A stretch of 64,000 bases of DNA from Rhodovastum sp963709085. Lineage in GTDB: Bacteria > Pseudomonadota > Alphaproteobacteria > Acetobacterales > Acetobacteraceae. This document shows positions 19,624 to 30,587 of this stretch, piece by piece. Within the stretch, counting starts at the first letter, position 1. The number at the start of each line of letters is the position of its first letter. Where the stretch lies: the NCBI GenBank assembly GCA_963709085.1, contig CAVPVB010000007.1, positions 620,001 to 684,000 of the forward strand, given 5' to 3'. The notes below the pieces were generated by a model. That model worked only from the letters and a program-made list of their open reading frames with translations. It was not told the DNA's origin and ran no database searches. Position numbers and translations under genes: made by a program.

Positions 19624-20574
19624 TCAAAGGGCGAGGCGGGCGCGGGCGGCGCCGTATTCCCGCGCCAGCCGCGCCACCAGTTCGGCCGCCGGCACCACCG
19701 CCCGCACCGCCCCGATGCCCTGGCCCGAGCCCCAGATGTCCTTCCACGCCTTCGCCGCGCTGCCGGAGAAATCCATCTTCGAGGGGTCGGAATCCGGCAG
19801 ATTGTCCGGATCGAGGCCGGCTGCGCGAAGGCTGGGCTTGAGGTAGTTGCCGTGCACCCCGGTGATCAGGTTGGTGTAGACGATGTCGGAGGCAGCGGAG
19901 TCGACAATCGCCTGCTTGTAGTCGGCGGCGGCATTGGCCTCATCCGTGGCGATGAAGGCTGAGCCGATATAGGCGAAATCGGCCCCCATCGCCTGCGCCG
20001 CCAGCACCGCGCCGCCGGTGGCGATGGCGCCGGACAGCGCCAGCGGGCCGTCGAACCACGCCCGGATTTCCTGCACCAGCGCAAACGGTGAAATCGTGCC
20101 GGCATGGCCGCCGGCACCGGCCGCCACCGCGATCAGCCCGTCCGCGCCCTTCTCGATTGCCTTGCGTGCGAATGCATCGGTGATGACATCGTGCAGCACC
20201 ACCCCGCCATAGGAATGCGCCGCCTGATAAACGTCCTCGCGGGCGCCGAGCGAGGTGATCATGATCGGCACCTGATGGCGCACGCAGGTTTCCATGTCGT
20301 GCTGCAGCCGCGCGTTGGAACGGTGCACGATCTGATTGACCGCGAAGGGCGCGGCCGGGCGGTCGGGATGTTTCGCGTTGTGCTCGCCCAGTTCGCCGGC
20401 GATGCGGCGCAGCCATTCGTCCAGCTGCTCGGCGGGGCGGGCGTTCAGCGCCGGAAAGCTGCCGACGATGCCGGCCTTGCATTGGGCAATCACCAGCTCC
20501 GGCGTTGACACGATGAACATCGGGGCGCCGATCACCGGCAAGGCCAGACCCTGCAGCACGGCGGGGAGCGACAT
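19624..20574 (-). CDS. Nitronate monooxygenase (NAD(P)H-dependent flavin enzyme family)
   Basis: 316 aa TIM-barrel FMN enzyme (2-nitropropane dioxygenase-like). It starts MSLPAVLQGLALPVIGAPMF, with GIVGSFPALNARP, the phosphate-binding AVAAGAGGHAGT and the SGAIATGGAVLAAQAMGADF segment. Some members are enoyl reductases instead. Convergent with msrB: the two stop codons abut. The start at 20574 is chosen over an upstream extension whose composition is not protein-like. Confidence 0.88.
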   Translation of the reverse strand: MSLPAVLQGLALPVIGAPMFIVSTPELVIAQCKAGIVGSFPALNARPAEQLDEWLRRIAGELGEHNAKHPDRPAAPFAVNQIVHRSNARLQHDMETCVRHQVPIMITSLGAREDVYQAAHSYGGVVLHDVITDAFARKAIEKGADGLIAVAAGAGGHAGTISPFALVQEIRAWFDGPLALSGAIATGGAVLAAQAMGADFAYIGSAFIATDEANAAADYKQAIVDSAASDIVYTNLITGVHGNYLKPSLRAAGLDPDNLPDSDPSKMDFSGSAAKAWKDIWGSGQGIGAVRAVVPAAELVARLAREYGAARARLAL

Positions 20575-20676
20575 GAGATGGGATTCCCGGAGAACGGATT
20601 GTTGACGTCGCATCTGCCCGATCGCGACACTGCGAATGAACCGTTGTGGAGGCGACACCGGACGCCGGAGGAAGGC

Positions 20677-20715
20677 ATGGACCTGAGCTTCACGCCAGAG
20701 GAATTTGCCTTCCGC
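20677..20715 (+). pseudogene. Acyl-CoA dehydrogenase N-terminal remnant
   Basis: GGAGGAAGGC followed by ATG opens a frame reading MDLSFTPEEFAFR, the typical first residues of medium-chain-type acyl-CoA dehydrogenases (MDLSFTPEE-AFR). The similarity stops after 13 codons, and the frame drifts into the ribosome site of the next gene. This looks like the stump of a deleted gene that kept its ribosome-binding site. Confidence 0.6.
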
Positions 20716-20774
20716 GTCGCGACGACAAACCGGTGGCATAGGCCAGCCGCAACCCGGCGGAACGGAGAAGCAAC

Positions 20775-22394
20775 GTGCAAACGATCGAGGCGGACAGCAT
20801 CGTTGTCGGCGCCGGCTCGGCCGGCTGCGTGGTGGCGGCGCGGCTGAGCGAGGACCCGGCCCGGCAGGTGGTCGTGCTGGAGGCCGGCGGGCCGGACCGG
20901 AATCCGTGGATTCATGTGCCGCTGGGCTACGGCCGCACCATCGCCGACAAGCGGGTCAACTGGATGTATGAAACCGAGCCCGACCCGGGAATGCACCATC
21001 GCCGCTTCTTCTGGCCGCGCGGAAAAGTGCTGGGCGGTTCGTCATCCATCAACGGGCTGCTATATGTGCGCGGCCAGCCGGAGGATTTCGATCACTGGCG
21101 CCAGCTCGGCAATGTCGGCTGGGCCTACGAGGATGTGCTGCCGTATTTCCGGCGCAGCGAGGGGCGCGTGGGACCGGGCGACGACGCGTTGCGCGGGCGC
21201 GACGGACCGCTGACGGTATCGGATATCAGCCACCCGAATCCGCTCAGCGCGGCCTATCTGCAGGCGGCCATCGAAACCGGCCTGCCGCGCAACCCCGACT
21301 ATAACGGACGAATGCAGGAGGGAACGGCGTATTTCCAGACCACGTCGCGCAACGGCCGGCGCTGCTCGGCGGCGGTGGCGTTCCTGAAACCGGCGATGCG
21401 GCGGCCGAATCTGCGCGTGCTGACCCACGCGCACGCCGAACGCGTGCTGTTCGAGGGGCGCCGCGCGGTGGGCGTGGTGGTCAGCCGGGCCGGGAAACAG
21501 ATAACCGTGCGGGCGCGCCGCGAGGTGATTCTGTGCGGCGGCGCGATCAACTCGCCGCAACTGCTGCTGTTGTCGGGCGTGGGGCCGGCGGCGTCGCTGC
21601 AGGCGATGGGCCTTCCGGTGCTGCACGATCTGCCTGGCGTCGGCCGCAACCTGCAGGATCATTTCCAGACCCGCTTGACCTATCGCTGCCGGTTCCCGAT
21701 CACCGTGAACGACATCATGATGAGCCGGTGGAAAATGGCGCGCATGGCGGCGCAGTATGCGTTGTTCCGCACCGGGCCGCTGACGGTCAGCGCCGCCGAG
21801 GTGGCGATCTTCGCGAAAACGCGCCCCGACCTGCCGACGCCGGACGTGCAGTTCCACTATATCGGTTTCTCCGCCGACCGCCCGGCGGAAGGGCTGCACA
21901 AGCATTCCGGCTTCACCCAGCATGTCTGCCAGTTGCGGCCGGAAAGCCGGGGCAACATCACCCTGAAATCGCCCGATCCGCTGGCGGCCCCGGCCATTCA
22001 TCCGAATTACCTGGCGACCGAACTGGACCGGCAGACGCTGCTGGCCGGCCTGCACCTGGGCCGACGCATCGCCGCCCAGCCCGTGCTGCGGCAGTTCATC
22101 GCCAGCGAGTATATGCCGGGCGAACAAATACAGACCGATGCCGAGCTGATGGATTACGCGCGGGCTTTCGGTGCGACGCTGTTTCATCCGGTCGGCACCT
22201 GCAGGATGGGGCGGGATGCCCTGGCGGTGGTGAACGACCGGCTGGAAGTGCACGGCCTCGCCGGTCTGCTGGTGGCGGACGGGTCGATCATGCCGACACT
22301 GGTGTCCGGCAATACCAATGCAGCCTGCATCATGATCGGCGAGAAAGGCGCCGATCTCGTGCGCGGGCGGACGCTGGCACGGGCAATCGGGTGA
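20775..22394 (+). CDS. GMC family oxidoreductase (choline dehydrogenase-like)
   Basis: 539 aa FAD-dependent alcohol dehydrogenase/oxidase family. The dinucleotide fold IVVGAGSAGCVVAARLSEDP is at residues 9-28. GMC signature 1 is GGSSSINGLLYVRGQPEDFD, signature 2 GAINSPQLLLLSGVGPA, and the active-site His is in ATLFHPVGTCRMG. GTG start with an AGAAG purine stretch upstream. Substrate unknown: choline, PEG and other alcohols are all possible. The repeat begins 1-4 bp after its stop. Confidence 0.93.
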   Translation: MQTIEADSIVVGAGSAGCVVAARLSEDPARQVVVLEAGGPDRNPWIHVPLGYGRTIADKRVNWMYETEPDPGMHHRRFFWPRGKVLGGSSSINGLLYVRGQPEDFDHWRQLGNVGWAYEDVLPYFRRSEGRVGPGDDALRGRDGPLTVSDISHPNPLSAAYLQAAIETGLPRNPDYNGRMQEGTAYFQTTSRNGRRCSAAVAFLKPAMRRPNLRVLTHAHAERVLFEGRRAVGVVVSRAGKQITVRARREVILCGGAINSPQLLLLSGVGPAASLQAMGLPVLHDLPGVGRNLQDHFQTRLTYRCRFPITVNDIMMSRWKMARMAAQYALFRTGPLTVSAAEVAIFAKTRPDLPTPDVQFHYIGFSADRPAEGLHKHSGFTQHVCQLRPESRGNITLKSPDPLAAPAIHPNYLATELDRQTLLAGLHLGRRIAAQPVLRQFIASEYMPGEQIQTDAELMDYARAFGATLFHPVGTCRMGRDALAVVNDRLEVHGLAGLLVADGSIMPTLVSGNTNAACIMIGEKGADLVRGRTLARAIG

Positions 22395-22598
22395 AGGAAG
22401 GCCAGGGCTCTGCCCTGGACCCGCCAAGGGCCGAGAGGCCCCTGGACCCCATCACTTAGAAGGTCTTGGGTAAAGAGGGGGGTGAGGAGATGCATCGGCT
22501 CCTCCTCACCCCCCTCTTTACCCAAGACCCTCTAAACGAATGGGTTCTAAGGGCTCCGCCCTTAGCGGGTCCAGGGCAGAGCCCTGGCCTTCCTTTCA
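22395..22598. repeat. Dispersed nested-palindrome repeat, copy 3 (with central hairpin)
   Basis: Outer arms as in copy 1, but the left arm is the short variant (GCCAAGGGCCGAGAGGCC). A central perfect hairpin is inserted: GAGGGGGGTGAGGAG on one side and its complement on the other, extended outward by a copy-specific GGTCTTGGGTAAA stem. The loop reads ATGCATCGGCTC, the reverse complement of the copy 5 loop, so the centre is inverted relative to that copy. Lies between the GMC gene and the DUF4011 helicase. Confidence 0.9.
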
Positions 22599-22667
22599 CC
22601 CCATTGCCCATCCTTGCGCACCGCCATCGCCTGCCCGATGTTCGGCGCCGGAATCGACGGACGGAAG

Positions 22668-25600
22668 ATGGACGACCGCTCAGCGCCCGAACCGCTCCCC
22701 CGGCTGACCGCCACCCTGCAGCCGGCGGTGAACGTGGCGCTGTGGCACAACCATGTGCCGGTGCTCACCGGGCTGGTCTTTACCGCCGCGCCAACGCAGG
22801 CGCCGGGGGATGTGGTGATCAACCTCGCCTGCGCCCCGCCGGTCATCCGCCCGCATTCGTGGCGGTTGCAGGGCGTGGGGGCCGGGCAGGCGCGTGCCGT
22901 TGCCGATCCCGACATTGACCTCGACGGCGCCATGCTCGCCGGACTGACCGAGGCGACCCGCGCCGAGGCGGTGCTCACCGCCCGCCGCGACGCGCCGGAC
23001 GGCGAAGTGCTGGCCGTTTTGCGCACCGGCATCCGGGTGCTGGCGGCCAATGAATGGGGTGGCACCGGCGGCATCCCCGACCTGCTGGCCGCTTTCGTCG
23101 AGCCCAACGATCCGGCGGTGGCCCCGCTGCTGCGGCGTGCCTCGGACCAGTTGCGGGCGGATGGCCGGCCGGATGGGCTGGAGGGCGCCCAGGCCACCAC
23201 CAAGGTGCGCATCTGGGAACAAATGGAGGCGCTGTGGCGGGCGGTGTGCGGGCTGGACATCCGCTACGTGAACCCGCCGCCCTCGTTCGAGCAGACCGGC
23301 CAGCGCATCCGCCCGCCGCGCCAGGTGGTGGCCGACCGGCTGGCGACCTGCCTCGATCTGTCGGTGCTGTTCGCCGCCTGCATCGAGGCGATGGGGCTGC
23401 GCCCGGTGATCGTGGTGACGCAGGCGCACGCCTTCGCCGGGCTGTGGCTGGCCCGGCACGATTTCGGCGGCTCGGTCGCCGACGATGCGCCCGGCCTGCG
23501 CACGCGGCTGGCCCTGCACGATCTGCTGCTGTTCGAAACCACGCTGGTCTGCGGCACCGGCCGCACCGGATTCACCCGCGCCTGCGAGGCCGGCCGCGAG
23601 AACGTCGCATCGGAGAAAGACAACGCCTTCGAGGTCGTCATCGACATCAGCCGCGCCCGCCAGCGCCGCATCCGCCCGATGTCAGCCGCCGCCGCCGTCA
23701 CGCCGCCACCGGTGCCCGCCGCCCTGCCGGCGCTGCCGCGGGAGGCGCCACCGAAGCTGAACGAGGAGATTTTCCTGGCGCCGGAGGAAGTGCCGGCCAC
23801 GCCGGCGGATCGCCTGGAAATCTGGCGCAAGCGGCTGCTCGATTTGTCCGGTCGCAACCGGCTGCTGAATCTGCGCACCGGCGGCAAGCAGGCGCTCGCC
23901 ATCGACTGCCCCGAACCCGCCCGGCTGGAGGATATGCTGGCGCAGATGCGCGGCCCGGCCCGCTCGGCACCGCTGCGCTTCCGTGCCTGGCCGGCGCTGA
24001 TGACCGGCGCCGACCCGCGCAGTGCGGGCCTGCACCGCGCCCGCCTGCAGGAGCCGGCCGACCGTGCCTTCGCGCAGGAAGCCCTGGCGCGGCGGGAACT
24101 GGTCGCCGGGCAGGATGACGCGTCGCTGACTTCGGTGTTGACCGAAATCTACCGCACCGCCCGCGCCGCCCGGCAGGAAGGCGGCGCCAACACGCTGTTC
24201 CTGACCATCGGCGCGCTGCTCTGGCGGCCGAAGGGCAAGGACATCCCTTATCGCGCGCCCGTTATTCTGGTGCCGGTGGTGCTGGAGCGGCCGAGTTTGC
24301 GCGCCGGCTTCTCGTTGCGGATGCATGACGACGAGACCCGCCTCAACACCACCCTGCTGGAACTGCTCAAACAGGATTTCGCCCTCCGCTTCCCGGCGCT
24401 GGAAGCCGAACGGCCGCCCGAGGACGAATCCGGCCTGGACGTGCAGGGCGTGCTCGACACTCTGCGCGCGAAGCTGCGCGACCTGCCGGGGTGGGAGGTG
24501 ACCGACGATGTCGCCCTGACCAACCTGTCGTTCACGAAATTCCTGATGTGGAAGGACCTCGGCGAGCGCGCCGATGCGCTGCGCCAGAGCGAGGTGGCAC
24601 GCCGGCTGATGGACGGCCCCACCGCCGCCGCCCCGCAAGCCGCGCCGCCATCGCCGGACATCGATGCCGCCATGGCCGAGACTGGTCTGCCCGCTGGAGG
24701 CCGATACCTCGCAACTGCGCGCAGTCGCCACGGCGGCGGCCGGAAAAAGCTTCGTGCTGATCGGGCCGCCCGGCACCGGCAAAAGCCAGACCATCGCCAA
24801 CATCATCGTCAACAGCCTCGCCCAGGGCCGCAGCGTGCTGTTCGTGGCCGAGAAACGGGCGGCGCTGGAAGTGGTGCAGCGGCGCCTGCAGCAGGTCGGG
24901 CTGGGCGATTTCTGCCTCGATCTGTTTTCCGCCCGAACCAGCAAGCTGGCCGTGCTGGAGCAGCTGAACCGTGCCCAGCTTGCGGCGGAGGCGTTCGATC
25001 CGCAGGACTGGCACGGCGCCAACGAAGCCGCCGCCGGGCTGCGCGCCGAGCTGAACGGCTACGTGCAGGATTTGCACCGAAGCGGCCGCAACGGCTGGAC
25101 GCCGTTCCGCGCCATCGGCTGCGTGCTGCGCGCCGAGGCCGATGCCGTGCCGGTGATCGCCTTCGCCTGGCCGGACACCGACACGCATGATGCCGCTGAC
25201 GTGCGGCGGCTGGTCGAGCAGGTCGAGGAGGCCGCCGCGACGCGGGTGCAACTTGGCGACGTCGTGGGCGCGCCGGCGCTGGCGGGCATCGCCGCGACCG
25301 AGTGGACGGCGCCCTGGCAGGCGAGCCTGCTGGAAGCCGCCGGGGCTGCCGCCGACCGTCTCTCGGCGCTGCCCGATATCGCGGCCGCCGCGGCGCGGGC
25401 GCTCGGGCTGGCGGTGCCGCCGCCGTCGCGCCCGGCGATCACGGCGCTGGACACGCTGGCCGGTATCCTGCTGGAGCCGGCGGCCGCCGGTGCCGCCTGG
25501 GCACTCGCTGCGGAGGCCGATGCCACGCTGGCGGCGGTGCGGACCGCGGCGGCGCAGGCGATGCGGCACCGCGACCTGCGCGGCGGGCTGCAAACCACCT

Positions 25601-28416
25601 GGCGGCCGGAGGTGATGGCGCTGCCCCTCGCGGCGCTTGAAGCGGCGTGGCGGCGGACGGCCACCCAGTGGGCGATCCGCCGCCTGCTCGCCCGCCGGAG
25701 CCTGCGCCAGCGCCTTGCCGCCGTGGCGGATGCAAAACTGCCGCGCGATTGCGCGGCGGAACTGGGGCGGCTGGTCGAGCTGCAGCAGATCGAGGCCGCG
25801 GTGTCGGCGTCGGGCGCCCGGCTTGCCGCCATCTTCGGTCCCCGCTGGGCCGGGCTGGCCACCGATTTCGCCCGCCTCGAGGCCCAGCATGCCTGGGCCA
25901 ACCGCCTGCGCGCCGCCGCCGCTGCCTGCGCGCCCGACCCGGCCTCCCTGGTGGCGTTGCGCGCGCAGCTACGCCGGCTGCTCGGCGAGGCGGCCGATCT
26001 GCTGGCGCCTTCGGGGCCGGTGGGCGCGGCGCTCGGCCGGCTGCGGGCCGCCCGGGCGGAGCTGCGCACGGCGCTGCGCGGGCTGGCACCGCTCTGCGGC
26101 GCGGACCCGTCCGCCATTCTCGACCCGGCCCGGCCCGACTGGGCGCCCGCCCTGGCCGCGCATCTGCGGGGCTGGGCCGGGAATGCGGCGCTGCTGCGCG
26201 ACTGGTGCACCTGGCGCGGCGTCGCCCGGCACATGGAGGCGGCCGGGCTCGCCCCGCTGTCGCGGGCGCTGGAAACCGGCAGCGTGGCGCCCGGCGATGC
26301 CGCCCTGGTGTTCGAGGCGAACTACGCCCGCTGGTGGATCGGCCGCGCGGTCGCCAACGCCCCCCGGCTGCGCCGCTTCGTCGCCGCCCAGCACCAGACC
26401 CGCATCGAGCGGTTCCGCGCGCTGGATACGCGGCTGCTGGGGCTGGCCTCGCTTCTGGCGCGGGCACGGCTGGCTGGCGGCATTCCGGACGCGGCCCAAC
26501 GCGCGGGCGATCCGGAATACGCCGTGCTGGCGCGCGAACTGGCCAAGCGCCAGCGGCATCTGCCGGTGCGCCAACTCGCCGCGCGGATGCCGCGGGCGCT
26601 GCGCCGGCTGACGCCGTGCCTGATGATGAGTTCGCTTTCGGTGGCGCAATACCTGCCCGCCGAGGCCGAACCGTTCGACCTGGTTATCTTCGATGAGGCC
26701 TCGCAGATTCCCACCTGGGACGCGATCGGGGTGATCGGCCGCGGCCGGCAGGTGGTGGTGGTCGGCGATCCGAAACAATTGCCGCCGACGCGCTTCTTCG
26801 AACGGCAATTGCCCGAGGAAGCCGGCGGCGGCGAGACGGTCGAGATCGAGGATCTGGAATCCATCCTCGATGAATGCCTCGGCGCCGGTATCCCGGCGGT
26901 CGAGCTGACCTGGCATTACCGCAGCCGCCATGAGAGCCTGATCGCCTTCTCCAACCAGGCCTATTACGGCGGCCGGCTGGTGACCTTCCCCTCGCCGGTG
27001 ACGCGCGACACCGCGGTGTCGTTCCGTCACGTGCCGGACGGCGTCTATGCCCGCGCCGGGGCACGCACCAACGAAATGGAGGCGCGCGCGGTGGTCGCCG
27101 AGACGCTTTCGGTGCTGCGCCAGGGCCTGGCCGGCGGGCCGGCGCGCTCGGTCGGCATCGTCACCTTCAACGCCGAGCAGCAACGGCTGATCGAGGACAT
27201 GCTGGACGCCGCCCGGCGCGACGACCCGTCGCTGGAGCCGTGCTTCGCCGAGGATACGCCCGAGCCGGTGCTGGTGAAGAACCTTGAGGGCGTGCAGGGC
27301 GAGGAACGCGACACCATGCTGTTCTCGCTCACCTACGGGCCGGACGCGACCGGCCGGCTGGCGCTGAATTTCGGTCCGCTGAACCAGGCCGGCGGCGAGC
27401 GGCGGCTGAACGTGGCGATCACCCGCGCCCGGCAATCGCTGGTGGTGTTCGGCAGCCTGCTGGCGGACCAGATCGATCTGGCGCGCAGCTCGGCGCTCGG
27501 CGTCGCCCATTTGAAACAGTTTCTCGCCTTCGCCGAGCGCGGCGCGCCCGCCCTCGCCATCGCCGCCGCCGCGCCGCCCGGCGCGCCCGGGAGCCTGTTC
27601 GAGGCGTCGGTGGCGGACCGGCTGCGCGCGCGCGGCTGGGTGGTGCAGGCGCAGATCGGCGTCTCCGGCTTCCGGATCGATCTCGGCGTGGTGGACCCGG
27701 ACGTGCCCGGCAGCTTCCTGGCCGGGGTGGAGTGCGACGGCGCCACCTATCACCGCAGCGCCTCCGCCCGCGACCGCGACCGGTTGCGCCAGATCGTGCT
27801 GGAGGGGCTGGGCTGGCGCATCCTGCGGGTATGGTCGCTCGACTGGTGGACCCGGGCGGCGCGCGAGGCTGACCGGCTGCATGACGCCCTGGAAGTTGCG
27901 CTGTCCGAGGCGCGCGCCCATCGCGCCGGCGTGGCACCGGCGGCGGCGGAGCCGGAACGGTTCACCGAGGACAGCTACGGCCCACGCCTGACCGCGATGA
28001 TCCAGGCGACGGTTTCGGCGCAGGGGCCGCTGCTGCAGAGCCAGCTGATCCAGATCATCGCGCGGGCGCACGGGTTTCAGCGCGCCGGGCGGGACATCCA
28101 GGCGCGCATCATCGCCGCCATCCCGCCCGACTGTGCCCAAAGCCGCGAGGATGTCGGCATTTTCGTCTGGCCGGCCGGAATTGCCCCGGCCGCGTGGGAC
28201 CGCTTCCGCCACCCGCCGTCCGGACAATCGCGGGACCCGGCGGAGATTCCGATGGAGGAACTGACCGTGCTGGCGCGCGAATGCCTGCGCGAGGACGCCG
28301 ACGAGGATGCGGCGCTGGCGGCGATGCGGGCCGGCTGCGGGTTGCAGCGGTTGCGTGAGGCGGCGCGGGAACGGTGCCGGCGGGCGATCGCGGCGGCCTC
28401 AGGGCAATCGGGTTAA
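22668..28416 (+). pseudogene. DUF4011 helicase with Vsr-like nuclease domain (Hhe-like), frameshifted
   Basis: Reconstructed about 1915 aa. The N-terminal region (PAVNVALWHNHVPVLTGLVF) precedes a DUF4011 module (LEIWRKRLLDLSGRNRLLN). The frame breaks near 24683 (apparent single-base deletion) just before CPLEADTSQLRAV. The second frame carries SF1 helicase motifs: Walker A GPPGTGKSQTI, Walker B FDEASQIP, GDPKQLPPTRFF, WHYRSRHESL, GVQGEERDTM and VAITRARQSLVVF. Next come a Vsr/MTES_1575-type nuclease (FRIDLGVVDPD, GVECDGATYH) and a DUF3320-like tail. The same architecture is known as the single-gene phage-defence system Hhe. Start uncertain (22614 TTG, 22638 or 22668 ATG). It is flanked by repeat copies 3 and 4 in opposite orientation. 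Either an inactivated gene or an assembly error. Confidence 0.87.
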
Positions 28417-28641
28417 GGAAGGCCAGGGGCTCTGCCCCTGGACCCCGCTAAGGGCGGAGCCCTTAGAACCCATTCGTTTTAAGGGCTTTGGGAAGAGGGG
28501 GGTGAGGAGGGGCCGCAGCATCTCCTCACCCCCCTCTTCCCAAAGCCCTTTAAGTGATGGGGTCCAGGGGCCTCTCGGCCGTCGCGCCGAAGGCGCGCTG
28601 CGCGCGACGGCGGGTCCAGGGCAGAGCCCTGGCCTTCCTTA
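28417..28641. repeat. Dispersed nested-palindrome repeat, copy 4 (with central hairpin)
   Basis: Same family, inverted relative to copy 3: the CCAGGGGCTCTGCCCCTGG and AAGGGCGGAGCCCTT arm comes first, and the long arm with the GCGCGCAGCGCGCC segment comes last. The central hairpin has the shared GAGGGGGGTGAGGAG stem and loop GGGCCGCAGCAT, with copy-specific outer stem AAGGGCTTTGGGAA, again matched on the other side. It begins directly after the helicase stop. Confidence 0.9.
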
Positions 28642-28716
28642 ACCCGATTACCCTGGGGTTCGCCCTTCCCGGGCGAATTTGGTATTGACAGCACCACAAT
28701 GCGCTGGCATGAGAAG

Positions 28717-28733
28717 TGGTATCGAAGATACCA
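28717..28733. promoter_or_regulatory. Operator-like palindrome upstream of hcp
   Basis: TGGTATCGAAGATACCA, 7-bp arms around a 3-bp spacer, about 163 bp before the hcp start. A TTGACA -35-like hexamer lies at 28685-28690, within a TTGGTATTGACA half-site-like sequence. In other bacteria hcp is repressed by NO-sensing Rrf2/NsrR or activated by FNR/HcpR proteins; the sequence does not match any of those consensus sites closely enough to name one. Confidence 0.5.
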
Positions 28734-28895
28734 ATTAAGCCCCGACGCCCAGCATTTCCGCAAACGAGCCGCCATGGCGACTCGTATTTCATAAGAACGA
28801 CAGAGACCAATCCAAAACAGAGTGAGTGTAACCGTCAGGGTATCCGGCGGATGCGAACGCACGAGACTTCCCAACCTCCCAAGGAAATGCGCCTC

Positions 28896-30563
28896 ATGTT
28901 CTGCAACCAATGCGAACAGACCGAACGATCCAGTAATGGTGACGGCTGTGCCTCAGGCAAGGGCCTGTGCGGCAAGGACGCCCCCACCGCTGATCTGCAG
29001 GATCTTCTGCTCTATGCCGTCGAGGGTGTGGCGCAACATGCCAGCGCCGCCCGGCAACTCGGCGTGGTGGACCAGGAGGCGCGCCGCTTCATCCTGCATG
29101 CCGTGTTCAGCACCCTGACCAACGTCAATTTCGATGCCGCCCGCTTCGTGCCGCTGATCCAGCAGGCCGCCGCAGTCCGCGACCGCCTTCGCGACGCCGC
29201 CGCGGCACAGGCGGAACGTCTCGGCCAGACACCGGAAGCACTGAACGGCCCGGCCGCTTTCGCGCCCGCCGCCGACCTGAACGGCATGCTGGCACAGGCG
29301 GCCGGCGTCGGCGTCCTGGCGGGCCGGGATTTGGTCGGGGACGACATCATCGGCCTGCGCGCCCTCGTTCTGTTCGGGCTCAAGGGCGTCTGCGCCTACG
29401 CCTATCACGCCCAGGTTCTCGGCTTCGAGCGTGACGACATCCATGCCGGGGTGGAACGGGCGCTGGTCTTCCTCGCCGGCGGTCCGACCGACAGTGAAGC
29501 GCTGCTTGAACAGGCGCTGGAACTCGGCCGGCTCAATCTGACGGTGATGGAAACCCTCGACGCCGCCAATACCGGCATTTTCGGCATCCCCGAGCCCACA
29601 TTGGTGCGGATGACGCCGGTGCGCGGCAAGGCGATCCTCGCATCGGGCCACGACCTGAAGGACCTGCTCGCCCTGCTGGAAGCGACCGCCGGCCAGGGGA
29701 TCAACGTCTACACCCATGGCGAACTATTGCCGGCGAATGCCTACCCGAAGCTCAAGGCCTATCCGCATCTGGCCGGCAACTATGGCGGCGCCTGGCAGGA
29801 CCAGCGGATCGAGTTCGCGCGCTTTCCCGGCCCGATCGTCATGACGTCGAACTGCATCATCCGGCCGCACTCGTCATACAGCGAGCGGATCTACACGCTC
29901 GGACCGGTGGGCTGGCCCGGCGTGCGGCATCTGGAGGAGGGTGATTTCGCGCCGGTGCTGGCCGCCGCCCGCGCGGCGCCGGGGTTCACCGAGGATGCGC
30001 CGGCCGAGACAGTCACGATCGGCTTTGCCCGCACCGCCGTGCTCGGCGTGGCCGACAAGGTGGTTGAGGCCGTAAAGACCGGCGCGATCCGTCATTTCTT
30101 CCTGGTCGGCGGCTGCGACGGCGCCGCCTCCGGCCGCAACTACTTCACCGATTTCGCCGAGGCGGTGCCGCATGACAGCGTCGTGCTGACGCTCGGTTGC
30201 GGCAAGTTCCGCTTCAACCGGCATGCGTTCGGTGACATCGGCGGCATTCCGCGGCTGCTCGATCTCGGCCAGTGCAACGACAGCTACTCGGCGATTGCCA
30301 TCGCCACCGCGCTGGCCGGCGCCTTCAACTGCGGCGTCAACGAATTGCCGCTGTCGCTGGTGATCTCCTGGTTCGAGCAGAAGGCGGTCGCCGTGCTGCT
30401 GACGCTGATGGCGCTCGGGGTGCGCAACATCCGCCTCGGCCCGACCCTGCCGGCCTTCCTCACCCCCGCGCTCATCGGGGTGCTGGTGGAACGCTTCGGC
30501 ATTCAGCCGATCACCGATGCGACCGCCGACATCGCGGCCTCGCTCCAGCGCCAGGCGGCCTGA
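28896..30563 (+). CDS. hcp: Hybrid cluster protein (hydroxylamine/NO reductase)
   Basis: 555 aa. N-terminal MFCNQCEQT and cysteine spacing C-x2-C-x11-C-x6-C match the E. coli-type Hcp whose proximal cluster is 2Fe-2S. Hybrid-cluster ligands appear in FFLVGGCDGAASGR, LTLGCGKFRF and LGQCNDSYSA. The family protects against nitrosative stress by reducing NO or acting as a nitrosylase. The ATG at 28896 follows AAGGAA with good spacing; the upstream open frame is leader. No hcr reductase partner is adjacent. A palindrome upstream suggests repression. Confidence 0.95.
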   Translation: MFCNQCEQTERSSNGDGCASGKGLCGKDAPTADLQDLLLYAVEGVAQHASAARQLGVVDQEARRFILHAVFSTLTNVNFDAARFVPLIQQAAAVRDRLRDAAAAQAERLGQTPEALNGPAAFAPAADLNGMLAQAAGVGVLAGRDLVGDDIIGLRALVLFGLKGVCAYAYHAQVLGFERDDIHAGVERALVFLAGGPTDSEALLEQALELGRLNLTVMETLDAANTGIFGIPEPTLVRMTPVRGKAILASGHDLKDLLALLEATAGQGINVYTHGELLPANAYPKLKAYPHLAGNYGGAWQDQRIEFARFPGPIVMTSNCIIRPHSSYSERIYTLGPVGWPGVRHLEEGDFAPVLAAARAAPGFTEDAPAETVTIGFARTAVLGVADKVVEAVKTGAIRHFFLVGGCDGAASGRNYFTDFAEAVPHDSVVLTLGCGKFRFNRHAFGDIGGIPRLLDLGQCNDSYSAIAIATALAGAFNCGVNELPLSLVISWFEQKAVAVLLTLMALGVRNIRLGPTLPAFLTPALIGVLVERFGIQPITDATADIAASLQRQAA

Positions 30564-30587
30564 CGACCGGCCGGCCCACGAAAGCAA

